Positions 46,214-57,126 of a stretch of 64,000 nucleotides of DNA are shown in pieces. The notes beneath the pieces are model-generated. The model was not told the DNA's origin, made no database searches, and worked only from the letters and a program-made list of their open reading frames with translations. Position 1 is the first letter of the stretch; every line of letters starts with the position of its first letter. A program made the translations under genes and the position numbers. The stretch lies in assembly GCA_963931865.1 (NCBI GenBank), contig OZ007518.1:9166361-9230360 (forward strand), written 5' to 3'. This DNA is from Axinella damicornis. Its lineage: Eukaryota > Porifera > Demospongiae > Axinellida > Axinellidae.

Positions 46214-49200
46214 ATGATGATGGTGGCGAAGTTCGTTGCACTTGCGCTTACCCTCTGGCAGCTGTCGGGCGCCCAGGCACAGCCGCAGTGCGCTACACTT
46301 AACTTGGACAACCCCTTGCAAAGCCCTGCAGTCGGTAAGTTCATCGGCGCACAATCAGCCACTCCCTCAACAGTCTTCAGTGACACACATGCATGCACAC
46401 ACACACACACACACACGCACACACTCCCACTCGCACACGCCTGCCACGTGCACTCTCCACCACAATCATACTCTCACACACACACACCACACACACTACA
46501 CACCACACACATGTACAAATGTGAAGTCAACACTTCCAGTGACACCTATATGAGCCACTAGATTATTAAGACTAGCACTAATAGATAAAGTCTTTCATTC
46601 ACACACACATAAACGTGTACACACACACACCTACGTACGTAGCGGTCTCGTTCCCAGACTGTTTATCCAGCGCGTGTATCACATCCAGTATAACACGCGG
46701 AAATACTAAAAGCGATCCGTGCTGGGGTTGGTTGGGTCTGGGACCGAGACTACTACGTACGTTGCACACACACAAACATACATGTGTACACACACACACA
46801 CACACAGGTTCCAATCTCCCTGTCTGTTCAACTAACAACCTACAGTGCTGCACTCGTGAATACATTGACGATGTCACTCAGCATGCAAGACAACGTCTCA
46901 TGGATGGCCTCAGGGAGGAGTTCCAGGATCGTATTGAAGACTACGAAAGAATTGTTCAGCAGTTGATGCAATGTGAGTGAATGTGTTGATGTGTAACACG
47001 ATGTGAGCACATGTGAAGCAGTTGATGCAATGTGAGTGATGTGTAACACAATTTGAGCACATGTGAAATATCTACACATCTAACACAATATTGTGTGAGC
47101 TAGTGTTCTCATTAGGCCTGTACGTATCAGTACCCTTTGTAATGTGCTGTGTGGTTTAAAAGCATTTTTGCTGTACACTAATATTATTATATTCCCTCCT
47201 AGTAGGTAGGGGAAAATTGTGCAGCATAAATAAAGTTTACTACTTAGCAATGTCCTACAAAGATTCTGACTATACCGTTGTGATCGCTCTTGTGTGCTGA
47301 CCCGAACGTATGAATTTTGGTGCTGAAACTCACCTTGTTGGTGGAGTTATGAAGTTCACATACACTAAATTTTTACAAGTGAAAGAGTATAGCCATTTGA
47401 TGAAGCTGCTGCCCTAGCCTCCCAAAACTCAGCACTGGTTTCCCCAGAGCCATCACCAACAGGTACACCTACCGTGTGAATTTGAATGTGTCCAGTATTT
47501 GCTTGCAGGGTCGTAAATAATATGCTGACTCAGCACATATGGAAACCTGCCAAGTGTCACAGCAATTCCATGCATTGAGCTGGGTACACAGCTGTACTGT
47601 ACATGTGTTGTATGTGATGTGAGGAGTCCTCTCCTGGATGCTGGATGCACTTTGTAGAGTGCTGTGTGGTTGGGTGATGTTGCAGACACTTCACCACTCC
47701 CTTCTCTACCCTTTCCCTGTCCATCCTTCTCCCCTCTCCCACCCCTCTCTCTTCCCTCTACAATCCCCTCCCTCCTCTCTTTGCAGACTTTACTGGAGAT
47801 TTTGGTGATGCATTCCGGACCAACCTGCCCCTAACTATTCTCTTTCCTGATGATCGATTACGCTCTGCAGTTTCAGGTCAGATCCAAAACTTTCAGGACA
47901 ATATCATGATCACTCGAGGACTAGCGTACAACATTTCAGCCTTCGTCCAGAATATCACTGATCGTCTTCTAGACCTTGCAGCAGAGAATTTTGCTCCTGG
48001 AAGTATGACACAGCAAACGTGCATCACCAGTTTTATTCGGCAGCGCATAAACCAGACTGCCTTGCGCCTTGTTGACAGGGATCTTGAACAGATCAGGAGA
48101 GGCGTAACAACTGCAGTTCGAATCCTCACGTTCCTACAGAATTACAACCTCACCCTCGGAAATTTCCAACCATTGCAGCGTTGTCAACAGAGACTGGTCG
48201 AGCTTAGCTTTTGTTCGCGTTGTACCCGTCACATCCCTCCGCTCTGCAGCAACACGTGTGGGGCACTGATCCGAGCCTGCTACTCGCCCTTCACTGATGG
48301 TCTCAGGGGAGAGTTTGACAACTTGTGGAGCATAGCACGTCAGGTTGTTCGTGCCACCAACAATACGCTGATGCAGATATTCAGTGAGGAGAACCCCATC
48401 GTCATGTTCAATCCTTTAACCGTACGTCCAGTTATGATAACATGAATCTTAAGGCTACCTTAAGGTAACACATACCCCTTTACGTTAGGTTACCTTTAAC
48501 CGTCAGGTGCCCCGACGGTTAAAGGTAACCTAGGGTATGTGCTACCTTTAGCCCCATTTACACCAGGCGTTTAAACCAGGTCAGGATCTGGATTAAACTA
48601 AACCGGATCCGTGTAAACGCTTTAATCCGGATTCTAATCCAGTAAAGTAACCCGGATTAGTACGTGTAAACAAGGCTTGCATATAATACCGTATAGTGGG
48701 AAATTCACAAGATGTGCCGATAAGCCAGTCACAGTGCTGACTACAGCGTATATGGGAGTGTCATCCCCTTGTGATACGTATGACATTGTTATTCTTTTTT
48801 TTAAATTCACTGCTTACTTAATTGTACCCAGGATGTGGCGGTGCTGACACGCATGTGCGGTACTATCACAGTACCTTCGCTAAGGCAGGATGGCAACTTG
48901 TACACTCGCCGGCTGTTGCCTGCCAGTGTCATGGAGAGTCTGAGCCGGTTGCGTGGGGTGTTTGAGTATGGTAAGCATGAGTGTTCAAGTACTGTAAGCC
49001 AGTGTGACAATGACTGTGACAAGTATAGCCTCGTCCACACATGACCTTTGAACCAAGGCTATACTTGGTTCAAAGGTCAATATGTGGTTAAGAAAGTGGG
49101 GACGAGGCTATGACAAACAGTCCTCAAGACAGGTATTGACTGTCCCATGAGAACTGACCCTGGCTGGAGGAAGCTATGCTAGACTGGTATGGCCATTCCA

Positions 49201-50252
49201 GGAGCTCGAGGCTGGTAAGCAGAGGTGGCACTAGCCTCGTTCCCAGGCCGCGTGGGCTGGGAAAGAGGCTGAGGTGACACAGCAGCTCAGCTTATTCCAC
49301 GCCAAGCACAGAAATTGTTTTCATGCACTTAGCCAATCAAAAATCCTCTCATAGCATTTCAGCCCAACTATTCTCTGTCAAGGCTGTCAGCCAAATTGCC
49401 TCCCCACTTCCCTCCCTTAATTCTCTCCTCCCTCTCCCCCCCCCCCCCCCCCCCCCCCCCCCAAAGACGATGACGGTCCTGAGATTTGTGAACCTGTGTC
49501 GGATTTCCTCACTTGCAATGGTAACAGTGACGACCGAATGTGCGGCAGACGTGACGTTTGTACTGCAGCTTGCGACTGCTGGGATGGGACCATGAATCGG
49601 ACCACTAATACCTTCCGGTTCATCATGTCCACCATAGAGGGACAGGGTGAGACAGAGTGGGGCGGATTGCGTGTGCTCATGTTCAAGAGGGAGAGGGTGA
49701 GGGTTGGGGATATTAGATCTAAAGTTCGGACTCAGGTCATGTGAGCTTCCTAACCACTTTGACCCCCCACTCACACACTTGCACACTACCACATGCTCAC
49801 ACCCACCACCCACTCACACACTTGCACACTACCACATGCTCACACCCACCACCCACTGATCCCCCACTCACACACTTGCACACTACCACATGCTCACACC
49901 CACCACCCACTGATCCCCCACTCACACACTTGCACACTACCACATGCTCACACCCACCACCCACTGATCCCCATTCACTCATTTGCGTACCTACCCTCAC
50001 ACATACCACCCACTCTGATCACCCACTCTAGCGGACAACCCGGTGATACAGCTGAACCCGCAGGACCTCATGGCCCAGGCGAGTGCCCTGGATACCCCCG
50101 TCAATACCTTCCTAACCAACAACAACTTCACTGAAGTCTCTCCGGAGGGCGTGACAGCACCTCCGGCTGAGCCATATGATGGATCCGGAGCAGCGACTGT
50201 GATATCCCTCACTACGATGCTCATAGCTGCACTTCTTGCTACCACCATGTGA
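46214..50252 (+). CDS. Glypican (GPI-anchored heparan sulfate proteoglycan core)
   Basis: Model: join(46214..46334, 46808..46972, 47787..48421, 48832..48970, 49467..49646, 50032..50252), 486 residues, phases 1,1,0,1,1. The start is one of three consecutive ATGs; a signal peptide follows (FVALALTLWQLSGAQA). The Cys pattern is that of glypicans: LQCCTREYIDDVTQHAR, then LSFCSRCTRHIPPLCSNTCG, LTRMCGTI and a late CDCWDG block. LRGEFDNLWSI in the third exon also fits the family. The C-terminus has a small-residue omega-site region (YDGSGAA) followed by a hydrophobic tail, as for GPI anchoring. Only one Ser-Gly pair precedes the tail, so the usual cluster of glycosaminoglycan sites is missing. In animals glypicans modulate Wnt, Hedgehog and BMP signals. 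Confidence 0.88.
46645..46752. mobile_element. GTCTCGTTCCCAGAC MITE in glypican intron 1
   Basis: GGTCTCGTTCCCAGACTG on the left and GGTCTGGGACCGAGACTA on the right, flanked by CA repeats. Confidence 0.7.
48461..48557. mobile_element. 97-bp inverted-repeat element
   Basis: GTAACACATACCC ... GGTTACCTTTAACCGTC pairs with GACGGTTAAAGGTAACC ... GGGTATGTGCTACC. Glypican intron 3. Confidence 0.75.
49026..49110. mobile_element. TAGCCTCGTCC palindromic element
   Basis: TAGCCTCGTCCACACATGAC ... GACGAGGCTA with an inner TTTGAACCAAG / CTTGGTTCAAA hairpin; a diverged member of the TAGCCTCG family. A 43-bp typical member follows at about 49231-49272. Confidence 0.75.
49438..49466 (+). other. Poly-C tract used as polypyrimidine tract of a glypican acceptor
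   Basis: About 25 C residues followed by AAAG, then the exon that opens ACGATGACGG. Frame and phase (1) require the exon to start at 49467, so the acceptor is AAAG directly after the homopolymer. Confidence 0.7.
49760..49980 (+). repeat. Tandem repeat (about 60-bp unit) in the last glypican intron
   Basis: Four copies of ACTCACACACTTGCACACTA followed by CCACATGCTCACACCCACCACCC. The open frames through it are artefacts. Confidence 0.9.
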
Positions 50253-50523
50253 ACAGTTGTAGAGCAAATGAAATGTTGAGTTTTAATTTGTAGCTATAGC
50301 TTGATGTTGGTTTTTTCTTTAAGTAAAGGTTAATTGATTTTCCCACAGTTTGATCATTTTGACGTCATACTTTGTGTGGTCTAAGTCAGGCTTCCCTCCA
50401 CCATAGCAGTTTACATAAATTCCCTCAGCTTGGCCTGTGACCTGCAGCTGTTGTCATAACCTGTCTAACCTAATTAGCATAGGTTCATGTGACTTGGAAT
50501 TGTGAATACCACAGATATCACTG

Positions 50524-50722
50524 GCTACCGTGTTTTTCAGGTTGCTTGCTCCGTCCAAACTCGGAATGCAAAACTGCAAAGTGTCACGTGACTTGAATCC
50601 ACCATTAGAATCCAAGTTGTCACGTGACAACTTGGATTCTATTGGTGGATTCAAGTCACGTGATACTGTTGCAGTTTTGCATTCCGAATTTTTTGGGACA
50701 ACCAACCTGAAATTTACGGTAG
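50524..50722. mobile_element. 199-bp inverted-repeat element
   Basis: CTACCGTGTTTTTCAGGTTG ... CGGAATGCAAAACTGCA ... TCACGTGACTTGAATCCACC mirrors the right arm ending ACGGTAG, with a loop at about 50625. The rest of 50253-51171 shows no gene. Confidence 0.85.
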
Positions 50723-51171
50723 TTGATTGAACCTCAAACCTCAAATATTCCTACTAGGTCCAAGATATCTAATCCACTACACATACGCTAGGATTATGCT
50801 GGCGGATCGAATAACAGGGACCAGAAAGCATTGAGTAATAGTTATGCAGGTACATTTTGTCTGTGGTAGACTGGACTGACCGTGACTATATACTAGTATA
50901 TAGAGATCGTAGATCCTGACAGTTTTGCTGTGGAGTGCTAGGAGTCTGGAGGGTCGTGAGCGTTTGGAAAGCAGTGCCGAAAGTGATGGTGCTAGTTAAG
51001 TCAGTGATACGGACAGTATGACAGAAAAAATGGGGGCATAGTTTCAAATTAGGCAAATTTGGGGCAAAAAAATCTGTACAATTTTGAGCATAATGGAAGA
51101 GCATAAGGGGTGCATACGCGCATTGTACAGTTCAACAAAAGCCAGGTACAGATATAGTGTAACAGCTCAAT

Positions 51172-52431
51172 TCAGTTCTCTCCAAACATCCCCTTCTCTC
51201 CAAACAGTCGCTGGCTGTGATCATCCTCACGAGCAAACCAGAACATAAAGAGCTTTTCATTGAGCTCCTTCCTTGAGATCTTGCCCTCGTTTTCATGGTC
51301 AATTGAACTGAAAGTTTTGTCGGCATCACTGACGTCAAGTTGCCAAGCATTCGTGACTTTCCTCCACTCTTCCAGTGTTACGTGCCCTTCATGGGTGATG
51401 CCTACGGCGTCATACCAGGCATTATTCAACTTGTCGATCAGCGCATCCTCCCCCTTCCGCTTCTTCTCTATTTCACGCGGGGCATAAACAAGAATCTCTC
51501 GAATAAACTCGTATTTGGTAACTTTCTTTCCGGGAGTGAGCCCCATAGCGCTGCAAATCTCCTGCATGCAAGAACGAAGGTTCTGGATCAACTCTGGGGA
51601 CGAGTCACCATTGCTCGGCATGGGCACGTGGTCCTTCTCAAACATGTCAATCTGTGCCATGAAATCGTCCATCGACACAAATCCATCCTTATCGCGGTCC
51701 AGCCTGACAAACAGCTCTTCCATACGGCGTTGCCACCCAGGGTGGTGTGCATGCTCTTCGGAGGCGGCCACCACGGTTGGATATCCAAACATCCCCTTCT
51801 CTCCAAACAGTCGCTGGCTGTGTTCATCCTCACGAGCAAACCAGAACATAAAGAGCTTTTCATTGAGCTCCTTCCTTGAGATCTTGCCCTCGTTTTCATG
51901 GTCAATTGAACTGAAAGTTTTGTCGGCATCACTGACGTCAAGTTGCCAAGCATTCGTGACTTTCCTCCACTCTTCCAGTGTTACGTGCCCTTCATGGGTG
52001 ATGCCTACGGCGTCATACCAGGCATTATTCAACTTGTCGATCAGCGCGTCCTCCCCCTTCCGCTTCTTCTCTAGTTCACGAGGGGCATAAACAAGAATCT
52101 CTCGAATAAACTCGTATTTGGTAACTTTCTTCCCGGGAGTGAGCCCCATAGCGCTGCAAATCTCCTGCATGCAAGAACGAAGGTTCTGGATCAACTCTGG
52201 GGACGAGTCACCATTGCTCGGCATGGGCACGTGGTCCTTCTCAAACTTGTCAATCTGCGCCATGAAATCGTCCATCGACACAAATCCATCCTTATCGCGG
52301 TCCAGCCTGACAAACAGCTCCTCCATACGGCGTTGCCACGCGGGGTGGTGCGCATGCTCTTCGGAGGGGACCACCGCGGTTGGATCTCCGCGCTGCGAAG
52401 TCTGAACCGGATTGGATCTCCTATTTCCCAT
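51172..52431 (-). CDS. EF-hand protein made of two near-identical 201-residue halves
   Basis: Single-exon frame, 419 residues from the MGNRRSNP start (52431); the frame stays open to an upstream ATG at 52551, so the start is uncertain. MGN would permit N-myristoylation. Each half has an EF-hand loop DRDKDGFVSMDD, a degenerate central pair around GITHEGHVTLEEW, and a second good loop DHENEGKISRKE. The spacing fits the four-EF-hand sarcoplasmic calcium-binding / photoprotein / calexcitin superfamily. The halves correspond to a 603-bp direct repeat (period 51181 to 51784) with only a few substitutions, so the duplication is recent and in frame. It is probably a cytosolic calcium buffer or sensor. 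The last-loop acidic position is Asp in the first EF-hand, which usually changes ion preference. Confidence 0.85.
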   Translation of the reverse strand: MGNRRSNPVQTSQRGDPTAVVPSEEHAHHPAWQRRMEELFVRLDRDKDGFVSMDDFMAQIDKFEKDHVPMPSNGDSSPELIQNLRSCMQEICSAMGLTPGKKVTKYEFIREILVYAPRELEKKRKGEDALIDKLNNAWYDAVGITHEGHVTLEEWRKVTNAWQLDVSDADKTFSSIDHENEGKISRKELNEKLFMFWFAREDEHSQRLFGEKGMFGYPTVVAASEEHAHHPGWQRRMEELFVRLDRDKDGFVSMDDFMAQIDMFEKDHVPMPSNGDSSPELIQNLRSCMQEICSAMGLTPGKKVTKYEFIREILVYAPREIEKKRKGEDALIDKLNNAWYDAVGITHEGHVTLEEWRKVTNAWQLDVSDADKTFSSIDHENEGKISRKELNEKLFMFWFAREDDHSQRLFGEKGMFGEN

Positions 52432-53731
52432 CTCCTGTATATATGTGACCGTCTGTTTCACTCGATCTGAAATTAAGTACGGATCGGAATTGTCATTATA
52501 GTCATGTGACTTCCGCACGCACTTTGCACTTGTACTTTTATTGTAGCGCAACGCCGGATCGGAAATTTCGGAATTGCCATATAGCTATATGGCTGCTGCC
52601 TGGGAACGAGGCTAGGCTGCTCCAAGCCTGCATGGGCAGGAAATCTCTTTCCCGGTGGGCTGCACTACTATGCTGGTGTACATGTATTTGAGGAGCTGAT
52701 GGAGAAGCACAAGGTTGCAACCAGGGAACTAGAAGGAATGTCCTTGCCCATCCAGTAGCACCAGTACTGATGAAGAGGTTGCATCTGAGGTGAATGTCAC
52801 ATTTCACAGCTGATATCTGATCTTGACAAATGCATGCTACAACTATAAACACTTTTACAAGGAGAGATCTTGTGCACTAATAATTGTAGCTTGTTATGTT
52901 TGCCTTGTGTTTTCTCTGTAATGTCAAGTTGTTTCCTTTTGTTGCTGCCCCTTTTATTCTTGTTGCATTTCTTGCTTGTAATTATTGTACACATGCAGGG
53001 CGCTGCTGAAAACCAGCTCGCTGATGTAGCAACCCTGTTAAAAGAACATTTATACAATACAATACAATATCTAGCCTCGTACCCAGGCCTTCAATCGCGA
53101 TTGAAGGCCTGGGTACGAGGCTAGGAGAGATCATGCAGAGTAGCAAAATTATTATGATAACTACATAGTGTTGCTTGTGGAATGCACTCAGGCAAAAACA
53201 AAGGTCTTCTGGAGGCCAACCATAGATGGCTGGACGGTAGACTTCAACAACATACCACTCACTAGCTGTTTCTGCTATCACAAGCTTGACTGCAATTTGG
53301 CTGTCACTACTACAAAGTGCACCAGGGCACACGACAGATTGGGTGCAAGGCACATACGTTACGGTCTGCACCATCGCAATATACCTGGATTTCCACGTGT
53401 TCCCGCATTTCCGTGTTCTCCAGTTGCCCTGTCAAACTACATACAGACTGTGATAAGGGAATTGAATTTTAAGTCCTAATAACCTAGCTACCCTTCAAAA
53501 TATGCATTCACTAATTATAATGTACGGTGTATGACCATGCAGATGTCAATCATGTCATGATATGTGTAGCTATGTGCAGGAGAGAATGCAACGGGGAAAG
53601 TTTGGCAGGAGCCTGAGTGAGCCCACCTCTTGTTTGAGGATCTACACTGAGCTAGCAGATGAATGTCTGTCAGTACACTTACCAACTTACGCTAAAACGG
53701 CTAGCTAGCCTTACCAGCCCTCAGTTTTAGC
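52432..53731. other. Interval without a supported gene
   Basis: Holds a right-end fragment of the TAGCCTCG MITE (about 52585-52613) and a compact 52-bp palindromic member (53072-53123, TAGCCTCGTACCCAGGCC). The minus frame at about 53170-53340 (WYVVEVYRPAIYGWPPEDL) and its plus counterpart look weakly protein-like, but no splice structure or family is recognised. Confidence 0.4.
53072..53123. mobile_element. TAGCCTCGTACCCAGGC palindrome (52 bp)
   Basis: TAGCCTCGTACCCAGGCCTT CAATCGCGATTG and the exact complement: no loop, perfectly palindromic. Confidence 0.9.
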
Positions 53732-54535
53732 ATGAAACCCTCGACACAATACACACAAATCTTTAGAGGGACAAAATCAGTCATATTAACATGTATAGTG
53801 GCAAATACAACCCCTCAAGCTGACTTGTTTCTGGTCAATAATTCAACTTCTCTAGCCACAGAGATAGAGAACCTAGTCGAGAAAAGACCACATGTGATTG
53901 TTTGCTCTCTAGGGTTCGACCAGTTTAACCAGCAATTATCCAAGGCTGTTAACAAAGCGATAAATGCAGGTATCATACCTGTTTTCTCAGCTGGAAACAT
54001 TGGTCTCACTGGCAGCAATACAATCAGCTACCCCAGCAGGCTTGGAAATGGTCTCTGCATCGGAGCCCACACGTGGCACGGTACATCTCACAGCTTCAGC
54101 TCTGTGGGTCGTGAAGTCGACTTCCTTGCCCCAGGAGAATTCATGATCTTGGGCAAATACCCAGTTTCTGGCACATCATTCGCTGCTCCAGCAGTAGCTG
54201 CCTTTATTGCCCTCATCCTACAGTACGTTGACAAGATAGTCAGTGGCGAGTGGAAGCAGAGGCCACTAGAAGACAAGTATAAATCGATTGATGCTTGGTC
54301 TGAGAACCCACCAGGCAGTGACAAGTGGAGCTGGAATAAGATCCCCCTTAATGTCGCTTGTCGCAATGTCTATGTGATGCGGGAACTCCTGCGACAGATG
54401 AGCGTCCATCGCACAGAGCACTCGGACTCAGCTGGCTACGGAAACCTTGATATCAGGCGACTTCTGAAAGATCTTGAACCTGAAGATATTCACAGCATTG
54501 TCCAAAACTTCCACATACACAAGCCCTCACCCTAA
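53732..54535 (+). CDS. Subtilisin-type (S8) protease, C-terminal portion only
   Basis: Open frame of 267 residues. It contains the late subtilase landmarks: VFSAGNIG with the oxyanion-hole Asn at about residue 89, FLAPGE, and VSGTSFAAPAVAAFIAL with the catalytic Ser at residue 149 (about 54176-54178). The catalytic Asp and His segments that should precede are absent from this frame and I could not find them in the kilobase upstream. The ATG at 53732 may be internal to an exon; acceptor-like CCCTCAG and CAGTTTTAG precede it. After the Ser region, about 100 residues of unknown helical sequence end in LLKDLEPEDIHSIVQNF. It is either a truncated copy or the last exon of a gene whose 5' part is elsewhere. 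Confidence 0.7.
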   Translation: MKPSTQYTQIFRGTKSVILTCIVANTTPQADLFLVNNSTSLATEIENLVEKRPHVIVCSLGFDQFNQQLSKAVNKAINAGIIPVFSAGNIGLTGSNTISYPSRLGNGLCIGAHTWHGTSHSFSSVGREVDFLAPGEFMILGKYPVSGTSFAAPAVAAFIALILQYVDKIVSGEWKQRPLEDKYKSIDAWSENPPGSDKWSWNKIPLNVACRNVYVMRELLRQMSVHRTEHSDSAGYGNLDIRRLLKDLEPEDIHSIVQNFHIHKPSP

Positions 54536-56069
54536 AGTTGTAACCAGACCTAGGCATTATATTCATACATGTATACCAACATCAACAGCTAGGCTGCAGT
54601 TGGTGACCATTGACCATTCCTGCATATTTTTCATTGGCTGATTGAGTTCGTGCTGTAATTTCATCAAACTATCCCTTTAGCCAGCTTCAGCGTCACTTCT
54701 GGCATGCAATGTCCTTGCAATTGAGCGATAGGCCAGCAGAAAGGGTGGGTGGGGGGATCACCTTGGGGGTGAAAACATGTAGCATGGCTTGTCCGGCCGC
54801 GTGCCGAAAGCCCTTCATTGGCATTGGCTGGGCAATTGGCCCTCCTTTGCATGATCGGTCTGCATGCATGCAGGTGCAAAGAACCCTACATTATAGTTAG
54901 TGTTCCACCGATACCAAATCTTACCGATACTGTACTTCCGATTCCGATATTGCACGCAATTGCATGGAAGGATATATCGGCCAATACCGATACAACTGTG
55001 TGTCAATACATACACCCTTGAAAAGGCTATATACTTGCAAAATTTGCAAATCAGTATTCACACAGAAGTGCTCCCAAAACTCTCTCTCAACTTTCTTGGC
55101 CATTATTGATTGCTCAAGCAAGCACTTATTCGATCAGACTCATGCATGTCACAGGCCAATTATAGATCACAGAATTCCCAATACCCGATACCCACACCAG
55201 TATCAGTGTCTATATATTGAAGCAATTGATGTGGATAGCATGGCTGCAAGTAGCTATAGCTTCATTCCCAGTCCCATGCTGCATGCATGCTTGGCTTTCA
55301 TCACTACAATGTTCTCCACACATAGGTACTAGTTAATAGTGACAACTAAGAGAGGAATCCGGCCAGCCATGCAACTGTTATTATATTCCAGGCAGATGGC
55401 CAGTGATTGGCAGCTCAGGGAGACACAGACTGGGTGGTATCAGTTGCATGAGCACTGGGAAAAGTGGAGTGCAGATGAAGTCCTAAATGTTGGCAAGAGT
55501 GGAATGCTGCGTAAACCTATAATGGGATTAATTGTTATTTCTTCATGAGCAGTCTTCTGAAGTCTTCATTGGACATCTTGGTCTCTCCGCTCCCCTCCTC
55601 CTTCCCCCCTCCACTCTCCTCCTTCCCCCCTCCACCACCTCCCTCCCCCTTCCTGGCCACCACCCGGGGGAGCAAAGAAATGTGTGTTTTGCTTTTGCGG
55701 GCACTGAGAATCAAGTGTGTGTGTGTGTGTGTGTGTGTGTATGGGTGTTTGTATGTATTACTTCACCTCAATATCTCTAGCTGGTCATGAGATACATCAA
55801 CTACTACTAGGCAGCATTGACATCACCATAAAAAAACATCTGTGCTAAGCCTAAGACCTGAGCTCTAGTCTAGTCCTGATGCTCAGATCGTGGGTAGCCT
55901 CGTTCCCAGGCGGCGTGGGAGGAGAGAAGGCCACGCGGCCTGGGAACGAGGCTAATCCTGGGTACAAATGGCCAACAGCTTGTACTAGAGTGAGCACGTG
56001 TATATGGTTTACAGTAGCCATTGGAAACTATACACACTCTGTACAGTCATGACAGAGACCACCCACTCA
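54536..56069. other. Interval without a supported gene
   Basis: Contains a C/T-rich stretch (55600-55650), a GT repeat (about 55715-55740) and a palindromic TAGCCTCG MITE at 55895-55954. Short open frames here match nothing I recognise. Confidence 0.5.
55895..55954. mobile_element. TAGCCTCGTTCCCAGGC MITE (60 bp)
   Basis: TAGCCTCGTTCCCAGGCGGC ... GCGGCCTGGGAACGAGGCTA. Confidence 0.85.
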
Positions 56070-56287
56070 CTATGGATTTGCTTGTTCTGGTTTCATAGCT
56101 CTTGGTAGGAAGGTGGGCTTCACAAACCCTCCTCCCTCCCTCCTCTCTGCCCCTGGCTTCTGAGCTGTCTGTGGGGGCATCTCTCCCTCGCCTCCTCCCC
56201 TCTTGGGAGGGTTGGATATCGCCACGTTGATGCTCTTGAGGCCCAGTTGGTGATTGTCCAGTTTCAGAACTGCAGCGTTTGCTGATG

Positions 56288-56384
<97 letters not shown>

Positions 56385-56434
56385 GAGTGTGTGTGTACAT
56401 GTGTGTGTGTGTGTGTGTGTGTACATGTGTGTGT

Positions 56435-56466
<32 letters not shown>

Positions 56467-56508
56467 ACATGTGTGAGTGTGTGTGTACATGTGTGAGTGT
56501 GTATGTGT

Positions 56509-56554
<46 letters not shown>

Positions 56555-56570
56555 TGTGTGTGTGTGGGCA
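56288..56570. repeat. (GT)n compound microsatellite
   Basis: About 280 bp of GT with GTACAT and GAGT interruptions, directly abutting the acceptor of the last SART3-like exon on the minus strand. A similar tract lies at 57090-57240 next to another acceptor of the same gene. Confidence 0.95.
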
Positions 56571-57093
56571 TGCATGTGGGTGAGTGCATGTTGGGAGGGT
56601 GGTTGAATATTGGTCCAATGGTAGCTGCATTCATATTCTCATTTCATTATGGCATCAAAGAATGGTGATGACATCATCATTACCTCATTGCAGTACTCAA
56701 TGTATGCGAATCCCTTGGAGCGTCCTCCTCTGTTCCTCACCAGACGAACCTCCTTCACTTCCCCACACTGCAGGAGGTAAACACAGCCAGTCTAACAGAA
56801 CGTTGAGAGATCAGTGGCTCATTCCCAGACCCCAAACAGGAATGCTACACAGTCACACAAAGGGTTCCTGATCAGTCTTGGTGAGCGTACTTTGGGTTGA
56901 CCCCCTCCTTCTCCCTTCCCTCGGCAGGGTGACACAAACATCGGTCGGCCGTTCAGATCACTGCGGTCCAGCCCCAGAGCTTGCTGGACCGGAGCTGGAG
57001 TTGTGAACTCCACGTAAGCATAGATGTTGCTTCTTCCCGGAATCCTCCCTTTTGTCTTGATGAGACGAATCTCTGATATCTCACCGCACTGTG

Positions 57094-57126
<33 letters not shown>

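Noticed and set aside
53168..53479. 103-residue plus frame and the overlapping 130-residue minus frame
   Set aside because: Both strands look weakly protein-like, but there are no family motifs, no convincing splice sites and a MITE next to them.
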